Shown piece by piece: positions 1-7,370 of a stretch of DNA of 11,461 bases. The translations under genes were made by a program, and so were the position numbers. Within the stretch, counting starts at the first letter, position 1. Every line of letters begins with the position of its first letter. Origin of the DNA: an uncultured Phycisphaerae bacterium (GTDB lineage Bacteria; Planctomycetota; Phycisphaerae; Phycisphaerales; SM1A02); the NCBI GenBank assembly GCA_913046275.1, contig CAJWSE010000029.1, positions 1 through 11,461 of the forward strand, read 5' to 3'. The notes beneath the pieces were generated by a model. The model searched no databases. It saw only the letters and a program-made list of their open reading frames with translations, and had not been told where the DNA came from.

Positions 1-42
1 CTAGTTATTGTTCTTTCACTTTTCAATCGTCGGACTGCATAA
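1..42 (+). CDS. C-terminal end of an unidentified protein (partial)
   Basis: Reading frame 1 is open from the window edge to a TAA at 40-42 and encodes LVIVLSLFNRRTA. A hydrophobic run followed by two arginines looks like the end of a membrane-spanning segment with a positively charged cytoplasmic tail. Frame 2 stops at once. Frame 3 runs to a TGA at 51-53 but gives a cysteine- and serine-rich peptide that looks less natural. A strong + strand terminator at 156-191 supports a + strand transcription unit entering from the left. Only 13 codons are visible, so the family cannot be named and the frame choice is tentative. Confidence 0.35.
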   Translation, partial: LVIVLSLFNRRTA

Positions 43-55
43 TAGACGTTTGAAC

Positions 56-136
56 GCGGAGTTTTAAACTTCGCAATTCATGCCTCCTTCATCCAAGGAT
101 GGATTGAAGTAAAGGTAAAACCTGTCCTCAGGACAG
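56..136 (+). other. Hairpin-rich untranslated RNA before a terminator
   Basis: Three inverted repeats occur in a row on the + strand. The first pairs 56-62 with 68-74 (7 bp, one G-U). The second pairs 87-94 with 101-109 (8 bp, one bulged T) and has a 6-nt loop, AAGGAT. The third pairs CTGTCC (122-127) with GGACAG (131-136). With the terminator at 156-186 this makes four hairpins in about 130 nt and no credible reading frame. It may be the 3' UTR of the gene ending at 42, or a small RNA processed from it or transcribed on its own. It matches no RNA family I can recognise (not tmRNA, 6S, SRP RNA or RNase P RNA). Confidence 0.35.
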
Positions 137-155
137 AAAATATGTTACTCAGCCG

Positions 156-191
156 CAACAGCCCTCATCGGAGATGAGGGCTGTTGTTTTT
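156..191 (+). terminator. Strong rho-independent terminator
   Basis: A perfect 14-bp stem (156-169 paired with 173-186) closes a 3-nt GGA loop and is followed by five T residues at 187-191. This is a textbook intrinsic terminator for transcription coming from the left. On the minus strand the hairpin lies just past the oxidoreductase stop codon at 204, but no T run follows it in that direction. It may protect that mRNA's 3' end but is a poor terminator for it. Confidence 0.9.
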
Positions 192-203
192 AATTTCTAC
201 TTT

Positions 204-1232
204 TTATTGCCAATTAATAACAATTTTCCCAAATTGCTCGCCCGATTCCAATCGTTCAAATGCCTCTTGTGCTTTTGCCGCGCAGTATACAGAGTCAATA
301 ACAGGACTCATTCCGTTATTGAACAATGAAACAACTTCACGGAATTCACTCATGTCCCCCATTGTCGATCCAAGGATAGAAAGTTGATTCCAAAATATTC
401 GCGCTAGATCTGTTTTTGGCTGTGATCCAGCTGTGCAGCCGCAAGTAACGATTTTTCCCCCACGAGCAAGTGATTTAATGCATGGATGATGTAATTTTCC
501 CCCTACGGAGTCAATGCAGACATCAACACCTCGCCGACTCGTCATATTACGAACTGTTCGCGACCAATCTTGACCGCTATCAAGCACAACTTCATCAGCG
601 CCAAGTTCGACGGCTTTATCTAGCTTCCACTGATGCCTCGAAGTGACAATGACTTTACATCCAAAATGTTTGGCAATATTAAATGAGGCGAGGGCCGCCC
701 CTCCGCCAATGCCAGTAATAAGTACCGATTGACCTGCGCGAATTTGAGCTCGACTTACAAGCATTCGCCATGCAGTTAAATGGGCTAAACCAAATGCCGC
801 TGCTTGAACGGGATCAGCCTCACCTATATCTAGAACATTAGCAACTGGCGCTATAAAATATTCGGCATTTGTACCGTTGTCATGTTCTCCAATCATCCGT
901 ATATCTTGCGGAGCAGGATTATGCCCTGGCGTTTCAGCTTCAGACTGCCTAACAGCAGCATTTAAGAGGACTCGTTTACCAATCCAGGCGTTATCAACAT
1001 TAGCCCCAACTAGCTCAACAATGCCACATCCATCTGAGCCACTAATTCGTGGGTATTCAAGATTAAGTCCTGGCATGCCAATTCCTACCCATAAATCTAA
1101 GTGATTGAGAGCCGAAGCCTCGGTCCGTACAAGTATTTGATTTTTTGTGGGCTTAGGCGAGTCAAATGTCGAAAGAAATTCGACATTTTTTGCAACAGGG
1201 CTTCCTTCTTTGGTTATTACGCAAGACTTCAT
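204..1232 (-). CDS. Zinc-free medium-chain dehydrogenase/reductase, quinone oxidoreductase type
   Basis: This 342-residue protein has the usual length and two-domain layout of the medium-chain dehydrogenase/reductase family: a GroES-like substrate domain (about 25-135), then a Rossmann NAD(P)-binding domain (about 150-290). Visible hallmarks are ALNHLDLWVG (41-50), GSDGCG (65-70), RMIGEHDNGTNAEY (112-125), the nucleotide-binding TGIGGGAALA (173-182) and QFGKIVI (333-339). The catalytic zinc cysteine position reads N43, and the structural-zinc lobe (about 90-111) has no cysteines, so it should be a zinc-independent, NAD(P)H-using reductase. The sequence still resembles zinc-binding relatives around RMIGEH, which suggests loss of the metal. 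It starts at the ATG at 1232, 4 nt after the sugar isomerase gene stops, so the two are probably co-transcribed. The substrate cannot be told; quinones or reactive carbonyls are usual in the family. Confidence 0.85.
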   Translation of the reverse strand: MKSCVITKEGSPVAKNVEFLSTFDSPKPTKNQILVRTEASALNHLDLWVGIGMPGLNLEYPRISGSDGCGIVELVGANVDNAWIGKRVLLNAAVRQSEAETPGHNPAPQDIRMIGEHDNGTNAEYFIAPVANVLDIGEADPVQAAAFGLAHLTAWRMLVSRAQIRAGQSVLITGIGGGAALASFNIAKHFGCKVIVTSRHQWKLDKAVELGADEVVLDSGQDWSRTVRNMTSRRGVDVCIDSVGGKLHHPCIKSLARGGKIVTCGCTAGSQPKTDLARIFWNQLSILGSTMGDMSEFREVVSLFNNGMSPVIDSVYCAAKAQEAFERLESGEQFGKIVINWQ

Positions 1233-1236
1233 AAGA

Positions 1237-2061
1237 TTAACTCAAACCATTTCTTATTTTTCTCAATAAATCTCTCGTACGAATTATGCCCTCGAATTCA
1301 CTTATTTTTTGACCTTCATACTCAATCCCAATCCATCCTCTGTATCCAGAATCAAGCACGATGCCAATCATTTTTTCATAGTCAGTATGAATTTCATTTC
1401 CATTATTATCAAAGTCATTGGATTTTGCACTGACAGCTTTTGCATACGGCATCAGTTCCGTCATACCGGTGTAGCGATTGTATTCTTCCATTGTACTCCA
1501 ATCTAAAATAAAATTACCAAAGTCTGGAAGGGTACCGCACCGAGGATGATCAACTTCTTTCATGACAGATGCTAGCCAAGCACCATTGGAACTAAGCCCA
1601 CCATGATTTTCAACAATAACATTTATTCTTTTTTGATCAGCATGCTCAGTAAGTCGTCGCAAACCATCTGCAGCTAGTATTTTTTGTTCTTCTACCGTTC
1701 CAGAAGATTGTGCGTTTACCCTAATTGAATGGCAGCCAAGTTCAATCGCTGCATCAATCCATTTGAAATGATTTTCTATTGCCTTGGTCCTTGCACTACC
1801 ATCGGGATCGCCAATGTGTCCTTCACCATCACACATAATGAGAAGAGACTGCACGCCCAAGTCCGAGCATTTTGATTTCAATTCTCTGATGAATTCTAGT
1901 TTTGGCTGTTTATCAGGGAAGAATGAATTGACATATTCAACAGCGTGTATACCAAACTGATCCCTTGCAATTTGAGGAAAGTCTATAGCGCGAATGTACC
2001 CAGCTTGTAGGGATCGGTGGAGGGACCATTGTGCAAGTGATATGTCAAATATTTGTTTCAT
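1237..2061 (-). CDS. Sugar phosphate isomerase/epimerase-like TIM barrel protein
   Basis: This 274-residue protein fits the AP-endonuclease-2 / xylose-isomerase-like TIM barrel family (PF01261) in length and pattern. It has likely metal ligands at E151 in VENHGG (150-155), D180 in LPDFGNF (178-184) and E247 in IGIEYEG (244-250), plus a late-strand [11 protein letters not shown] region (207-217) with H225 nearby. Members isomerise or epimerise sugars, sugar phosphates, hydroxypyruvate or inositol derivatives, and are abundant in Planctomycetota. There is no signal peptide, so it is cytoplasmic. The ATG at 2061 has a good ribosome site (AGGA about 8 nt upstream). The oxidoreductase gene follows after 4 nt, so the pair may act on one sugar or polyol pathway, one enzyme isomerising and the other reducing or oxidising. 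The exact substrate is not evident from sequence. Confidence 0.82.
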   Translation of the reverse strand: MKQIFDISLAQWSLHRSLQAGYIRAIDFPQIARDQFGIHAVEYVNSFFPDKQPKLEFIRELKSKCSDLGVQSLLIMCDGEGHIGDPDGSARTKAIENHFKWIDAAIELGCHSIRVNAQSSGTVEEQKILAADGLRRLTEHADQKRINVIVENHGGLSSNGAWLASVMKEVDHPRCGTLPDFGNFILDWSTMEEYNRYTGMTELMPYAKAVSAKSNDFDNNGNEIHTDYEKMIGIVLDSGYRGWIGIEYEGQKISEFEGIIRTRDLLRKIRNGLS

Positions 2062-2116
2062 AAGCGCATCCTAACCGCACTCGACTTCACTCGTAAGGTA
2101 TGATCACTTCTACAAT
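2062..2116. promoter_or_regulatory. Divergent spacer with a direct hexamer repeat and a possible -10
   Basis: This 55-bp spacer must serve both the minus strand isomerase unit and the + strand GT87 gene. It contains CACTCG-N4-CACTCG (2078-2083 and 2088-2093), a direct repeat with a 10-bp period. Five base pairs downstream lies TATGAT (2099-2104), a good -10 match on the + strand. No -35 consensus fits it at normal spacing; the repeat sits where the -35 would be. A start near 2111 would leave a leader of only about 6 nt for GT87. No convincing minus strand promoter is seen. Confidence 0.28.
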
Positions 2117-3367
2117 ATGTGCAATCGAAAAACAGTGACATTTTGGCTATTGTCATTTGTGGGAACATGGCTCGGGTTACTACTTATTTATGGTTGGCGC
2201 GAAAACCCGTTTATGCTGGAAGTGTACGACTATAGTGCAACAACAATGCTTCAGGGAATTTCGCCAGAAAAAGGCGCTGGTTGGATGGCATATCCACCAC
2301 CTCTTATTGCAACATACATTCCATTTGTGCACTTCTCCGTTCTTGCTCAAAAAATAGCAATGCTTGGCCTAATGTCTGGAATTATTCTTTTCATTTTTGG
2401 CACAATTCAACATAAACTTGTTGGGGAAAGAACGAGTAAGAGTGCCGTTTTTTTTTGGGTCCTTTTGGTTCTTCTGGTAGGTCGATTTATTGCTTCTCCA
2501 ATAGAAAATTTCAGCAATGATATTTTGGTTGCAGGTTTAGTATTTTTTGCAATTCGGTTATGGTCTGAGGAAAAGAACATAAGCGGTTCGATTGCAATGG
2601 GAGTCGCGGCCGCCTTGAAGGCTACGCCACTTTTGTTTCTTCCCTATTTGATATTCCGAAAAAGTTGGAAATCCTTCTTTGTTGTGTTACTTGCTTCCGC
2701 AGCGATATTTTGGCTTCCAGATTTGTTTTTCCCCAAGGAAAGCGGAACTTGGGGGGCCTATTGGATTTCAATCGTAGCAAATTCATTGCACAACCCTTCT
2801 GAATCAGGCGTTGTAGGCAGCTGGTCAAACTGGAATCATCTGAATCAAAGTCTTTCTGGAACCATAGAACGATTATTTACCCACCCTCCAGTTTCTAACA
2901 AGGAAGCGGTTGATGTTTGTATCGCCTCTTTCAGTAAAGAGCAACTGGGCTTAGCTATTTGGCTTGGTAGGACCACAATCTTATTGTTAATTTTTGCAGC
3001 ACTTTGGCAAGCCCCTAAGGAAGACAAGCGCATCCAAAAATTTAGTGAGTGTGCACTTATTATTTGCGGAATGTTGCTCCTCTCACCTATGAGCAGCAAG
3101 GCGCATTTTTTCCTTCTTATACTTCCAGCAGCGATAATAGTGAGGCATTATGTCTGGAAGAACAAAGATATTTGGTTGACAATTATTTTTGTAGTGGTCT
3201 TTTTATATGGCACCATGACGGTAAAAGATTTAATTGGTACAAAAGCTGGTCACGCAGTGCTTGCAACAGGATCAGTGACTTGGTGCACACTGCTTATTAT
3301 GCTAGGAGTGTGGAGAGTTTTAGCCGTTCAAGAATCTCAATCTTCATTTGGATCAAGTAGGCAATGA
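2117..3367 (+). CDS. GT87 (DUF2029) family polyprenol-linked membrane glycosyltransferase
   Basis: This 416-residue polytopic membrane protein has about nine to ten hydrophobic segments, for example near residues 8-26, 80-98, 110-128, 138-148, 186-200, 279-297, 312-324, 330-343, 352-367 and 383-402. Family signatures are an early acidic/aromatic segment (EVYDYS, 35-40), FSNDILVAG (132-140), the segment ending in ALKATPLLFLPYLIF (166-180), NQSLSG (243-248) and LLSPMSSKAH (321-330). These match the GT-C fold glycosyltransferase family 87 (PimE-like), whose members take mannose or other sugars from polyprenyl-phosphate carriers and act on the outer face of the inner membrane. The acceptor here is unknown. 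It starts at the ATG at 2117 without a clear Shine-Dalgarno. Its last 31 nt overlap the 3' end of the convergent 104-aa gene. Confidence 0.82.
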   Translation: MCNRKTVTFWLLSFVGTWLGLLLIYGWRENPFMLEVYDYSATTMLQGISPEKGAGWMAYPPPLIATYIPFVHFSVLAQKIAMLGLMSGIILFIFGTIQHKLVGERTSKSAVFFWVLLVLLVGRFIASPIENFSNDILVAGLVFFAIRLWSEEKNISGSIAMGVAAALKATPLLFLPYLIFRKSWKSFFVVLLASAAIFWLPDLFFPKESGTWGAYWISIVANSLHNPSESGVVGSWSNWNHLNQSLSGTIERLFTHPPVSNKEAVDVCIASFSKEQLGLAIWLGRTTILLLIFAALWQAPKEDKRIQKFSECALIICGMLLLSPMSSKAHFFLLILPAAIIVRHYVWKNKDIWLTIIFVVVFLYGTMTVKDLIGTKAGHAVLATGSVTWCTLLIMLGVWRVLAVQESQSSFGSSRQ

Positions 3368-3651
3368 AAACCAACACACGGCACTCGTTCAGGTTCATTA
3401 CTTTCATGTATTGACTGGATAAGTTCATGCACCTGTTGTACATGCTCAGCTGTTAACGGTATTGAAATAACCTGTTGCCCATGTGAAGATCCAGTTACCG
3501 TTGTTAGAACGGCAACTGTTTCTTCTTGATCAAGTGCAGACATAACATGAGATCCGACTTGATTTGGAATTGAGTGCAACGATGTTATAAGGTGAGGGAT
3601 TCCTTCTTGATGTTGCTCTAGATCTTTTTTATTAAGTTCATTTTTTGTCAT
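3337..3651 (-). CDS. Small conserved-looking protein coupled to alaS, function unknown
   Basis: I do not recognise a family for this 104-residue soluble protein. It has a polar, charged N-terminus, a probable beta strand EETVAVLTTV (43-52), a stretch VISIPLTAEHVQQVHELIQ (61-79) that reads as a strand followed by an amphipathic helix, and a C-terminus with PCVGFHCLLDP (91-101), where C92, H96 and C97 could bind metal or be redox active. The ATG at 3651 overlaps the alaS stop in an ATGA, and AAGGA lies 9 nt upstream inside alaS, which argues strongly that it is a real, translationally coupled gene. Its last codons overlap the GT87 gene on the other strand by 31 nt. A role tied to alanyl-tRNA synthetase is possible but is only context. 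Confidence 0.7.
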   Translation of the reverse strand: MTKNELNKKDLEQHQEGIPHLITSLHSIPNQVGSHVMSALDQEETVAVLTTVTGSSHGQQVISIPLTAEHVQQVHELIQSIHESNEPERVPCVGFHCLLDPNED

Positions 3652-6458
3652 GATAATATTTCCTTAGCAAATTTTTTAGCAGCTAAAATCGCCTGGTCAA
3701 CTTTTTCAGGGTCTTTCCCACCGGCTTGCGCTGAGTCAGGCCTTCCGCCTCCGCCGCCACCACAAATCTTCGCTGCTTCGCGTACCCACTCGCCAGCATG
3801 TAGACCACTTTCGATCATTGTCTTACTTACACCAGCCACAATAATTACTTTGCTTTCTTCAAGATTACTTGTAAATAGCATTGCGGCTCCATTTGGCGAT
3901 TGAGAACGAACAGTGTCAAGCGCAGCCATCATGGAGTCTTTGTCACCATGTTCCAGTTTGGAAACGACAATCTCATCGCCACAGTCTACAAGTTTCCGAG
4001 CTTGCTCAATTACACCGGCTCTTTTCGATGATGCAGCTTCTTTTTGTAACTCTTTTACCCTTTTTAGCAATTTCTTTAATGCGGTTTTTGCTTGGTGTTT
4101 TGTAGTTTGCGAAATGATCAATTCGTCGACACTTTTTGATAGCGCCTCATAAGAGTCGCATAACTCTTGATCATTAAGTTCTTCTGCGTCCTTTATTTCT
4201 TTCAGTAAAGACTCTCCAGTTTTATGAGCCGCAATTGCCTCTGGACCGCTTATAGCTGTTATTCGTCGAGTTCCTGAAGCGAGTGCTTGTTCATGAAGAA
4301 TCGCAAAATGTTTTCCGTGCTCGCATGTTGAAAGATGCGTGCCACCACAAAACTCCACAGAGCAGTTATACCATTTTTTATTTTTTGGATCAGCTATTAT
4401 TTCATCAACGGTAGCACCAATGCTAACGACGCGAACTGGGTCAGGATATCGTTCGCCGAATACCGCGCGAACTCCACAAATAGACTGCGCTAACTCCAAG
4501 GGAACTTCTTTGGTATCGACAACCTTCTTTTCTTTAATGGAAGTATTCACGAGATTCTCAATAGTGTGTAAATCATTATCTGAAATCGGGTTTGATTGAG
4601 AGAAGTCGAAACGAAGTTTCTGGTCATCAACCAGTGAACCGCGCTGGTGTACTTCATCTTTTAATACAGCTCGTAATGCATGGTTAAGCAAGTGAGTGCA
4701 TGTATGGTTGGAGGCTATTGCGTGTCGACAATTTTCATCTACAGTTGCTGTAATTTTATCTCCAGTGTGTAAACAACCTTCATCAGTTCGACCAATATGC
4801 AGTACATACTTTCCATATCGGCGTGTTTCATTGACATGAAAAATTGGGTTTTTTTCATTTGATGTTTTATTTAGTATGATGTTTCCAGTATCACCAACTT
4901 GTCCGCCAGCCTCCGCATAAAAAGATGTACGATCAATAATGATGCCAAATGGCATAGACCCGTCGGCTTGATCGACAAGTTTTTTTCCATTCCAAATCGA
5001 TTTGATGTGACCAATAGAACTTTTGCACCCATATTTATGTGAATCATCGGTAGGCGAGATGTGCAAAGTTTCTAACTTTCCAAGAGTTTCGGGGGGCAGT
5101 TGCATTTTTTGGTCAATTTCTGAAGTCGAACGAGAAGTTTCTCTTGCTTGTTCCATTAATTGTTCATACCCATCACGGTCAACAATTACACCGCGTTCTT
5201 CTGCCATCACTTCTGTGAGGTCAATGGGAAAACCAAATGTGTCATGCAGTTTGAAAGCACTCTTTGCATCGAGTTGCTTGCTGTCCCCTTTTTTAATCGA
5301 TTTATTGAATAATTCAATGCCGCGATCGAGTGTTTTTAAAAAGCTTTCTTCCTCATCTTTAATAATGCGTTCAATTAGTTCTTGTTGGTTAGGAATTTCT
5401 GGAAACACTTCACCAAGTGTTTCAACAACTGAAGGAACAAGATTGCAAAGTAGGGGTCCTTCAACACCAAATGTTTGATGTGCATGCCGCACGCCTCTCC
5501 GTAATATTCGTCTTAATACATATTCTCTACCAGCGGCGCCCGGTCTTCCTCCATCTGCAATGGCCACGACTAGACATCGAATATGATCTGCCAAGACTCG
5601 ATATGCGATATCGTTTTGGTTTTCAAGATCCCCAGCATATGGTTGAGCGTTCGTATGATTTTGAATGGAATCAAAGATGGGAGTCCATAAATCCGTATCA
5701 TAGTTGCTCGTTTTCCCTTGTAGAACGCGTACAATTCGTTCAAGACCCATGCCTGTATCGACATGTTGGCTTGGAAGAGGGGAAAGTGAACCATCTTCGC
5801 CTCGGTTAAATTGAATAAATACAAGGTTCCAGAGTTCGATGACATTGGGATCATCAAGGTTTACCAGATGGCCTCCAGTTCCATCTGGGGTGCAGTCATA
5901 ATGTATTTCGCTACAAGGACCGCAAGGGCCAGTCGCCCCCATTTCCCAAAAGTTGTCTTTTTTGTCCCAGCGCGTTATGTGATTAGGATCGATGTCAGTA
6001 AGTTTTTTCCAAAGTTCTTCTGATTCGACATCTGCCTCAAGCCCATCTTTTGTATCACCTGCAAACACGGTAACATAAAGCCTTGATTTATCGAGTCCCC
6101 AAACTTCTGTAAATAATTCCCACGCCCACTGAATTGCCTCCGCTTTGAAATAATCACCGAAAGACCAATTGCCAAGCATCTCAAAAAATGTATGGTGGTA
6201 TGTGTCTCGACCAACGTCCTCTAGATCATTGTGTTTACCGCCGGCGCGTATGCATTTTTGTGTATCTGTTGCCCGTATGTACTCTCTTGTGCCTCTGCCA
6301 AGAAAGACATCTTTGAATTGATTCATCCCCGCATTTGTAAATAGAAGCGTTGGGTCATCGTGTGGGATAACGGCTGAAGATGGAACTTCGGTATGATCAC
6401 ACCGCTCTTTGAAGAATTCGATGAATTGTTTGCGTATTTCACTGGCACTTCGCGACAT
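3648..6458 (-). CDS. alaS: Alanine--tRNA ligase
   Basis: This enzyme charges tRNA-Ala with alanine using ATP in the cytoplasm and edits mischarged Ser/Gly-tRNA-Ala. The 936-residue protein has all expected parts. The class II catalytic core includes SASEIRKQFIEFF (4-16), IRATDTQKCIRAGGKHND (61-78) and HHTFFEMLGNWSFGDYF (88-104). The editing domain has HTCTH (H585, H589) and CGGTH (C704, H708), the four zinc ligands. A coiled linker precedes a glycine-rich C-terminal DHHA1/C-Ala domain (six glycines near 900-905). It is somewhat longer than the roughly 875-residue E. coli protein, with extra residues mostly before the HxxxH motif. The ATG at 6458 is chosen because the family begins right at this point and a GGA lies 7 nt upstream; a TTG at 6470 would add only four residues. 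The 104-aa gene follows, coupled by ATGA. Confidence 0.97.
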   Translation of the reverse strand: MSRSASEIRKQFIEFFKERCDHTEVPSSAVIPHDDPTLLFTNAGMNQFKDVFLGRGTREYIRATDTQKCIRAGGKHNDLEDVGRDTYHHTFFEMLGNWSFGDYFKAEAIQWAWELFTEVWGLDKSRLYVTVFAGDTKDGLEADVESEELWKKLTDIDPNHITRWDKKDNFWEMGATGPCGPCSEIHYDCTPDGTGGHLVNLDDPNVIELWNLVFIQFNRGEDGSLSPLPSQHVDTGMGLERIVRVLQGKTSNYDTDLWTPIFDSIQNHTNAQPYAGDLENQNDIAYRVLADHIRCLVVAIADGGRPGAAGREYVLRRILRRGVRHAHQTFGVEGPLLCNLVPSVVETLGEVFPEIPNQQELIERIIKDEEESFLKTLDRGIELFNKSIKKGDSKQLDAKSAFKLHDTFGFPIDLTEVMAEERGVIVDRDGYEQLMEQARETSRSTSEIDQKMQLPPETLGKLETLHISPTDDSHKYGCKSSIGHIKSIWNGKKLVDQADGSMPFGIIIDRTSFYAEAGGQVGDTGNIILNKTSNEKNPIFHVNETRRYGKYVLHIGRTDEGCLHTGDKITATVDENCRHAIASNHTCTHLLNHALRAVLKDEVHQRGSLVDDQKLRFDFSQSNPISDNDLHTIENLVNTSIKEKKVVDTKEVPLELAQSICGVRAVFGERYPDPVRVVSIGATVDEIIADPKNKKWYNCSVEFCGGTHLSTCEHGKHFAILHEQALASGTRRITAISGPEAIAAHKTGESLLKEIKDAEELNDQELCDSYEALSKSVDELIISQTTKHQAKTALKKLLKRVKELQKEAASSKRAGVIEQARKLVDCGDEIVVSKLEHGDKDSMMAALDTVRSQSPNGAAMLFTSNLEESKVIIVAGVSKTMIESGLHAGEWVREAAKICGGGGGGRPDSAQAGGKDPEKVDQAILAAKKFAKEILS

Positions 6459-6481
6459 AAATAAATCCAAGAAAAAACTGT

Positions 6482-6509
6482 TTGCAAGACATGTTTAGAG
6501 GGCTATAAA
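6482..6509 (+). promoter_or_regulatory. Probable sigma-70-type promoter for the tpiA operon
   Basis: TTGCAA (6482-6487) and TATAAA (6504-6509) are separated by 16 bp and lie in the divergent spacer between alaS and tpiA. A start near 6516 would give a leader of about 68 nt before the tpiA ATG. The match is good (4 of 6 and 5 of 6), but AT-rich DNA produces such boxes by chance, and start-site data would be needed to confirm it. Confidence 0.4.
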
Positions 6510-6515
6510 TGACGA

Positions 6516-6521
6516 ATTGTA
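6516..6521 (-). promoter_or_regulatory. Possible -10 box for alaS
   Basis: On the minus strand this hexamer reads TACAAT. It lies 57 bp before the alaS ATG, in the only spacer that can hold its promoter. The best -35 candidates upstream (TGGTTT or GTGGTT, spacing 15-16) are weak. It would sit back to back with the tpiA promoter. Confidence 0.2.
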
Positions 6522-6583
6522 CTCGTTTATAAAGACAAACCACGAGAAGATACATCATTTCTGGTATCCTTTCGCCCTCGCTT

Positions 6584-7351
6584 ATGACGAATCGAAAGCT
6601 CATTATTGGTGGAAACTGGAAGATGAATACAGACACATCGTCTGCGATTTATCTTGCTGGTGGTCTCGTAGACGCAATTGGAACTATTTCTGGATGTGAT
6701 ATTGCGATTTACCCGCCATTTCCTTATCTAAAAGCAGTTGATTCTATTATTGATCAATCATCAATAAAACTTGGCGCTCAAAATTTGTGGCATCAAGACA
6801 ATGGCGCATATACCGGGGAGATAAGCGCTGAAATGCTTTGTGATCTTGGAGTGACAACTGTTCTTATTGGGCATAGTGAGCGTCGCCATATTTTGATGGA
6901 GTCCGATTCATTAATTGCCCTAAAAGTAGCAAAGGCGCTTTCTAGCTCCTTGCAAGTAGTGCTTTGCGTGGGAGAAACGCTCAGTGAAAGGGAATCAGGT
7001 CAAACGCATTCGGTTGTGCTTTCTCAAGTGACAAATGGTCTGTCAACAGTGCCTGAAGATGAAATGCAACACATTGTGATTGCATACGAACCAGTGTGGG
7101 CAATTGGAACTGGAAAAACATCATCACCTGAGGATGCACAAAATGTGCATGCTGCTATTCGCTCTAGAGTTTCTGAACTTTATACTGATGCAGTTGCATC
7201 AAGAATCCGTATTCAATATGGCGGCTCAGTAAAACCTGAGAATGCTGCCGAATTATTCACCTGCAAAGATATAGATGGGGCACTTGTTGGTGGCGCCGCT
7301 CTCTCTGCAGATTCATTTGTCGCTATAGTGGAAGCCGCATGCGACGCCTAA
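6584..7351 (+). CDS. tpiA: Triose-phosphate isomerase
   Basis: The enzyme interconverts dihydroxyacetone phosphate and glyceraldehyde 3-phosphate in glycolysis and gluconeogenesis. The 255-residue length is standard and every catalytic motif is present: GNWKMN with N11 and K13, IGHSERR with the electrophile H97, AYEPVWAIGTGK with the general base E169 and the flexible loop 6 just after it, and the phosphate-binding GGSVKPEN (213-220) and GALVGGAAL (232-240). The ATG at 6584 places GNWKMN where the family expects it. No Shine-Dalgarno is seen. It is the first gene of a five-gene + strand operon; secG follows after 19 nt. Confidence 0.98.
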   Translation: MTNRKLIIGGNWKMNTDTSSAIYLAGGLVDAIGTISGCDIAIYPPFPYLKAVDSIIDQSSIKLGAQNLWHQDNGAYTGEISAEMLCDLGVTTVLIGHSERRHILMESDSLIALKVAKALSSSLQVVLCVGETLSERESGQTHSVVLSQVTNGLSTVPEDEMQHIVIAYEPVWAIGTGKTSSPEDAQNVHAAIRSRVSELYTDAVASRIRIQYGGSVKPENAAELFTCKDIDGALVGGAALSADSFVAIVEAACDA

Positions 7352-7370
7352 CACAGTCTGGAAAACAGCT

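Noticed and set aside
156..191. The same hairpin as a terminator for the minus strand oxidoreductase gene
   Set aside because: In the minus direction the stem is followed by a GC-containing sequence with no T run, so only the + strand has a full intrinsic terminator.
1101..1433. 110-codon + strand frame across the oxidoreductase/isomerase junction
   Set aside because: It is antisense to two genes with clear family motifs. Its composition, rich in His, Phe, Ser and Cys, is typical of a shadow frame.
5023..5809. Two + strand open frames of 151 and 130 codons inside alaS
   Set aside because: They lie wholly antisense to the strongly conserved alaS reading frame, have low-complexity serine- or aromatic-rich translations, and have no ribosome site or family resemblance.
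6468..6470. TTG as the alaS start
   Set aside because: It would add only four residues. The ATG at 6458 aligns with the usual family start and has a GGA at a workable distance.
6517..6699. 60-codon + strand frame starting before tpiA
   Set aside because: It runs through the tpiA start in another frame. The translation is Trp-, His- and Tyr-rich and does not look like a leader peptide, having no run of regulatory codons followed by a terminator.
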